Assembly (NCBI GenBank): GCA_008363075.1
Contig: RHKK01000008.1
Location: 1-51,892 of the forward strand
Source of the DNA: Candidatus Uhrbacteria bacterium
GTDB taxonomy: Bacteria; Patescibacteriota; Patescibacteriia; 2-12-FULL-60-25
Length of the DNA stretch: 51,892 nt
Direction: 5' to 3'
Positions 49,685 to 51,892 of this stretch are shown here, in pieces. The position numbers were made by a program, and so were the translations under genes. The notes below the pieces were generated by a model. That model did not search any database. It was given only the letters and a program-made list of their open reading frames with translations, and had not been told where the DNA came from. Positions within the stretch are counted from its first letter, which is position 1, and the number at the start of each line of letters is the position of its first letter.

Positions 49685-50200
49685 ATGGGTTTGAAATCTT
49701 CGCGTCAGACGCGATCGGTGCTGACCCGCAACTTCATCTTCGGCGTGGAGGACAGCCTTGTGTCAACCGTCGGGCTGTTGGCGGGAGTCGCCGTCGCCGA
49801 CGTGCCGCGCGCGACCATCCTGCTCACGGGCGGCGTGCTCATCGCCGTCGAGGGGTTGTCGATGGGCGTCGGTTCCCTGCTGTCGGAGGAATTCACCGAG
49901 GAATACGTTGATCGCGTCGCTAAAACCGACCGCCGATCCGTAGGCGGCGCGACCATCATGCTCCTCTCGTACCTCCTCGCGGGATTTGTTCCCCTCCTCC
50001 CGTATGCCCTGCTTGAACGCGAGCCGGCCTTCGTGACGTCCGTCGCCGCTTCCTGCGTTGCGCTCTTCCTTCTCGGATTCTTCGGCGCTCGGCGCTTCGG
50101 CGCGCGCGGCTATCGCACCGGCCTGCGCATGCTGCTCCTGGGCGGCGGAGCCATTCTCGTTGGCATTCTCGTCGGCCGCATGCTACATACCCGCCTATGA
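49685..50200 (+). CDS. VIT/CCC1 family Fe/Mn transporter-like protein
   Basis: A 171-residue membrane protein with the CCC1/VIT1 start FIFGVEDSLVSTVGLLAGVA and the Met/Glu-containing helix EGLSMGVGSLLSEEF. It has about five hydrophobic segments and lacks the long cytosolic metal-binding helix of plant VIT1, as usual for short bacterial forms. It probably exports or stores Fe2+ or Mn2+. TACACT lies 10 nt before ATG 49685. Overlaps the ZIP gene by 4 nt (ATGA). Confidence 0.85.
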   Translation: MGLKSSRQTRSVLTRNFIFGVEDSLVSTVGLLAGVAVADVPRATILLTGGVLIAVEGLSMGVGSLLSEEFTEEYVDRVAKTDRRSVGGATIMLLSYLLAGFVPLLPYALLEREPAFVTSVAASCVALFLLGFFGARRFGARGYRTGLRMLLLGGGAILVGILVGRMLHTRL

Positions 50201-50964
50201 CCCCGCTTTCCTCTGCGTTGCTTGCCGGCCTCCTGGTCGCAACCATGGCCCTGATCGGCTTCGGCAGTCTCTTGATCGCTACGAAATTACTCGAACGACT
50301 GCTGCTCGGCCTCGTCGCCTTTGCCGCCGGTGCCCTGCTCGGCGGCGCGTTCTTCCATCTCCTGCCGGAAGGCATCGAGCTCAACGAACAGGCGCTCCCG
50401 ATCGCGCTCATCGGCATCATCGCGTTCTTCATCCTCGATTCAGCCTTCTGGATCTACCACTGCCATGGCGGACATCGCCTGCATGACGACCACAAGCATG
50501 CGCATCCGTCCTGTCCGCCGGAAAAGCCCGTCGGCTGGCTGAACCTCGTCGGTGACGCGGTGCACAATCTCACCGACGGTATCGTGCTCGGCTCCGCCTT
50601 TCTCGTGAACCCGGCACTCGGCTGGACCACGACGCTCGCGGTCGCGTTGCACGAAATCCCGCAGGAGGTCGGCGATTTCGGTATCCTGATCCATGCGGGG
50701 TTTGATCGGAAAAAGGCACTGCTTCTGAACGGCACGGTCGCGCTCACGATTTTGGTCGGCATTCTCGGCGTCTTCATCGCACAGGAATACGTGGAAGGCC
50801 TCACGGCCTACACCATCCCCTTCGCCGCGGGCGGCTTCATCTATATGGCCTGCACCAACCTGCTTTCGGAAATCAAGGAAGAGGCGTCCGTCAGGCGACG
50901 CGCACTGCAATTCGTGTTTTTCCTGCTCGGCATCGGGTTGCTGTGGATGACGAAGGAGGGTTGA
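50197..50964 (+). CDS. ZIP family metal transporter
   Basis: A 255-residue ZIP transporter. The metal-site helices are visible: VGDAVHNLTDGIVLGSAFLV (HNxxDG) and VALHEIPQEVGDFGILIHAG (HExPxExGD). A His-rich loop lies between helices 3 and 4 (HCHGGHRLHDDHKHAH). Zn or Fe uptake is likely. Translationally coupled to the VIT gene, so the two may balance one metal. Confidence 0.93.
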   Translation: MTPLSSALLAGLLVATMALIGFGSLLIATKLLERLLLGLVAFAAGALLGGAFFHLLPEGIELNEQALPIALIGIIAFFILDSAFWIYHCHGGHRLHDDHKHAHPSCPPEKPVGWLNLVGDAVHNLTDGIVLGSAFLVNPALGWTTTLAVALHEIPQEVGDFGILIHAGFDRKKALLLNGTVALTILVGILGVFIAQEYVEGLTAYTIPFAAGGFIYMACTNLLSEIKEEASVRRRALQFVFFLLGIGLLWMTKEG

Positions 50965-50989
50965 TCGAAAACCAATAATTTGATAAAGA
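50961..50989 (+). promoter_or_regulatory. Promoter of the PlsC-like gene
   Basis: -35 TTGATC (50961-50966), 17-nt spacer, -10 TAAAGA (50984-50989), followed by a ~20-nt leader with AAGGAGG. Confidence 0.5.
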
Positions 50990-51016
50990 ACGGGCACGGC
51001 CAGCAAGGAGGCTCGC

Positions 51017-51847
51017 ATGAAGCTGATCCGTACCGGTTCTTTTTTCTGTTCGCTCGTCCTGTTCTGCTTCGTCGTGGCCTTCGTTGCGTTTCCGGCCATG
51101 GCGTGGCAGAAGGTCCGCGAGGCCGTTCGACGACAAGACGCGCGTGAGACGAGACAAGCGATCACGCGCCTGCAAGTGCGCATCGGTGCGTGGCTCTTCC
51201 GATGTATTCGCCGGATCATGCGCGTCGAGCTTGAGCTCGATCTGCGCTCGAAGGGCGCGCATCCCGGCCCGTTCATCGTGGTCATGAACCACACGAGCAT
51301 GTTCGACATCCTCGCCGTACTCTGGGTCTTGGCCGAGTACGGACGAGACGACCTGCGCTGGATCATCAAGCGCGAGATGATGGACGCGCCGTTCCTCGGA
51401 CGCATGGCGCGCTGGAGCGGGAACGGCTTCGTGGATCGCAACGGCAATCCCGCCGACCGCGATGCCGTGACCGCCTGCGCCATCCTCGCGAACGAGGACG
51501 ACTCGAGCGTCGTGATCTTCGTGGAAGGCACGCGCGATCCCTACGAGTTGCGACCACCCAAGCCTGGCGGATTCCTGCGCCTGATCGAGGCGCTGCCGTG
51601 CCACGCGGGACTCCTCGTCACCGTCGCGTGGCACCCCGTCACGCGCGACGGCGGCCGGACGCTCTTCGAAGGCGCGGCGCTCTATGGCAAGCGACTCTTC
51701 GTCTCCGCCGAGATCGTGGCGCCGGAGCTGCTCCGGCTCTCCGGCTTCCTCGGAACGGACTGGCGGGTCCGCAAGGACCGCATCGACGCCTGGCGCAAGC
51801 GCCAATACTTCGCGAAGATGATCGAACGCACTCCGGAGAGCGTCTGA
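51017..51847 (+). CDS. 1-acyl-sn-glycerol-3-phosphate acyltransferase (PlsC-like)
   Basis: A 276-residue acyltransferase. An N-terminal hydrophobic anchor (GSFFCSLVLFCFVVAFVAFP) is followed by the catalytic HX4D motif NHTSMFDILAVLW (~93-97) and the substrate motif FVEGTRDPYELRPPKPGG (EGTR). It acylates lysophosphatidate or a related lipid at the membrane. SD AAGGAGG (51005-51011) lies 5 nt from ATG 51017. It has its own promoter and a terminator at the stop, a single SD-type cassette. A lone acyltransferase would suit remodelling of imported lipids (inference). Confidence 0.88.
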   Translation: MKLIRTGSFFCSLVLFCFVVAFVAFPAMAWQKVREAVRRQDARETRQAITRLQVRIGAWLFRCIRRIMRVELELDLRSKGAHPGPFIVVMNHTSMFDILAVLWVLAEYGRDDLRWIIKREMMDAPFLGRMARWSGNGFVDRNGNPADRDAVTACAILANEDDSSVVIFVEGTRDPYELRPPKPGGFLRLIEALPCHAGLLVTVAWHPVTRDGGRTLFEGAALYGKRLFVSAEIVAPELLRLSGFLGTDWRVRKDRIDAWRKRQYFAKMIERTPESV

Positions 51848-51869
51848 CCCCGCCGTGGCGGGGTTTTTG
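51848..51869 (+). terminator. Terminator of the PlsC-like gene
   Basis: CCCCGC-CGTG-GCGGGG followed by TTTTTG, starting at the base after the TGA stop. Confidence 0.85.
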
Positions 51870-51892
51870 ATTCCAACTCCTTCGGCCATCAT

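Noticed and set aside
1-51892. rRNA, tmRNA, SRP RNA, RNase P RNA, IS transposases, prophage or origin of replication
   Set aside because: I looked for their conserved cores and key genes and found none. Only one tRNA (Trp) is present.

Overview
The window reads as about 52 kb of a GC-rich bacterial chromosome, most likely from the Candidate Phyla Radiation (Patescibacteria; a GC-rich Uhrbacteria-like lineage is my guess). I infer this from the gene set: small single-domain enzymes, a huge secreted S-layer-like protein that shares a ~115-residue N-terminal domain with a second surface protein, an ECF sigma/DUF5667 pair, a Wzy_C-type ligase with TPRs, many short membrane proteins and lipoproteins, and MurB/MurC but no sign of LPS genes. 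TGA is used as stop (for example glyA and the DoxX gene), so there is no stop-to-Gly recoding.

Layout. 1-11.7 kb, cell envelope and glycosylation: a folded-back glycosyltransferase remnant, an intact GT4, a Wzy_C/TPR membrane ligase, a 1306-residue S-layer-like protein, the ECF sigma/DUF5667 pair, another GT4 and YraN. 11.7-17.3 kb: small membrane proteins, a methyltransferase, a 2H phosphoesterase, PgeF, a membrane-anchored caspase-like protease, a MazG-like protein and a lipoprotein. 17.3-23.1 kb: secA heading a five-gene nucleotide-housecleaning operon (Nudix, VOC, HAM1, MazG-zinc ribbon, Nudix), with hpf upstream. 23.1-27.5 kb: a DUF378 protein, a coiled-coil membrane protein, a cluster of REP-like repeats with a GIY-YIG gene inside one, and murC-murB. 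27.5-38.4 kb: FG-GAP/UnbV protein, UGM-like flavoprotein, glyA, large surface protein, SH3 protein, lipoprotein and a second 2H phosphoesterase. 38.5 kb: tRNA-Trp. 38.6-45.6 kb: MFS transporter, second S-layer-domain protein, DoxX, DUF389, phosphoglycerate mutase and Ca/Na antiporter. 45.6-51.9 kb: a second ECF sigma module, YceI, a VIT/ZIP metal-transporter pair and a PlsC acyltransferase.

Two gene architectures alternate across the window. About seventeen genes or operons have no Shine-Dalgarno sequence and carry a -10-like hexamer (TANNNT) only 5-11 nt before the start codon, as expected for leaderless mRNAs. Seven stand-alone genes (plus an eighth with a weak SD) have a strong AGGAGG, usually a sigma70-type promoter with exactly 17-nt spacing, and a terminator at or near the stop codon. 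These self-contained units are scattered between the leaderless operons.

The most interesting items are the GIY-YIG gene sitting in the loop of a REP-like element, the leaderless versus SD-cassette split, small repetitive insertions inside coding genes (a 7-bp tandem repeat in a GT4, and a 42-bp in-frame insertion with 10-bp direct repeats in murB), the fold-back at the left edge, the membrane-anchored caspase homologue and the secA-linked housecleaning operon. All boundaries and functions come from reading the sequence; no database search was run.
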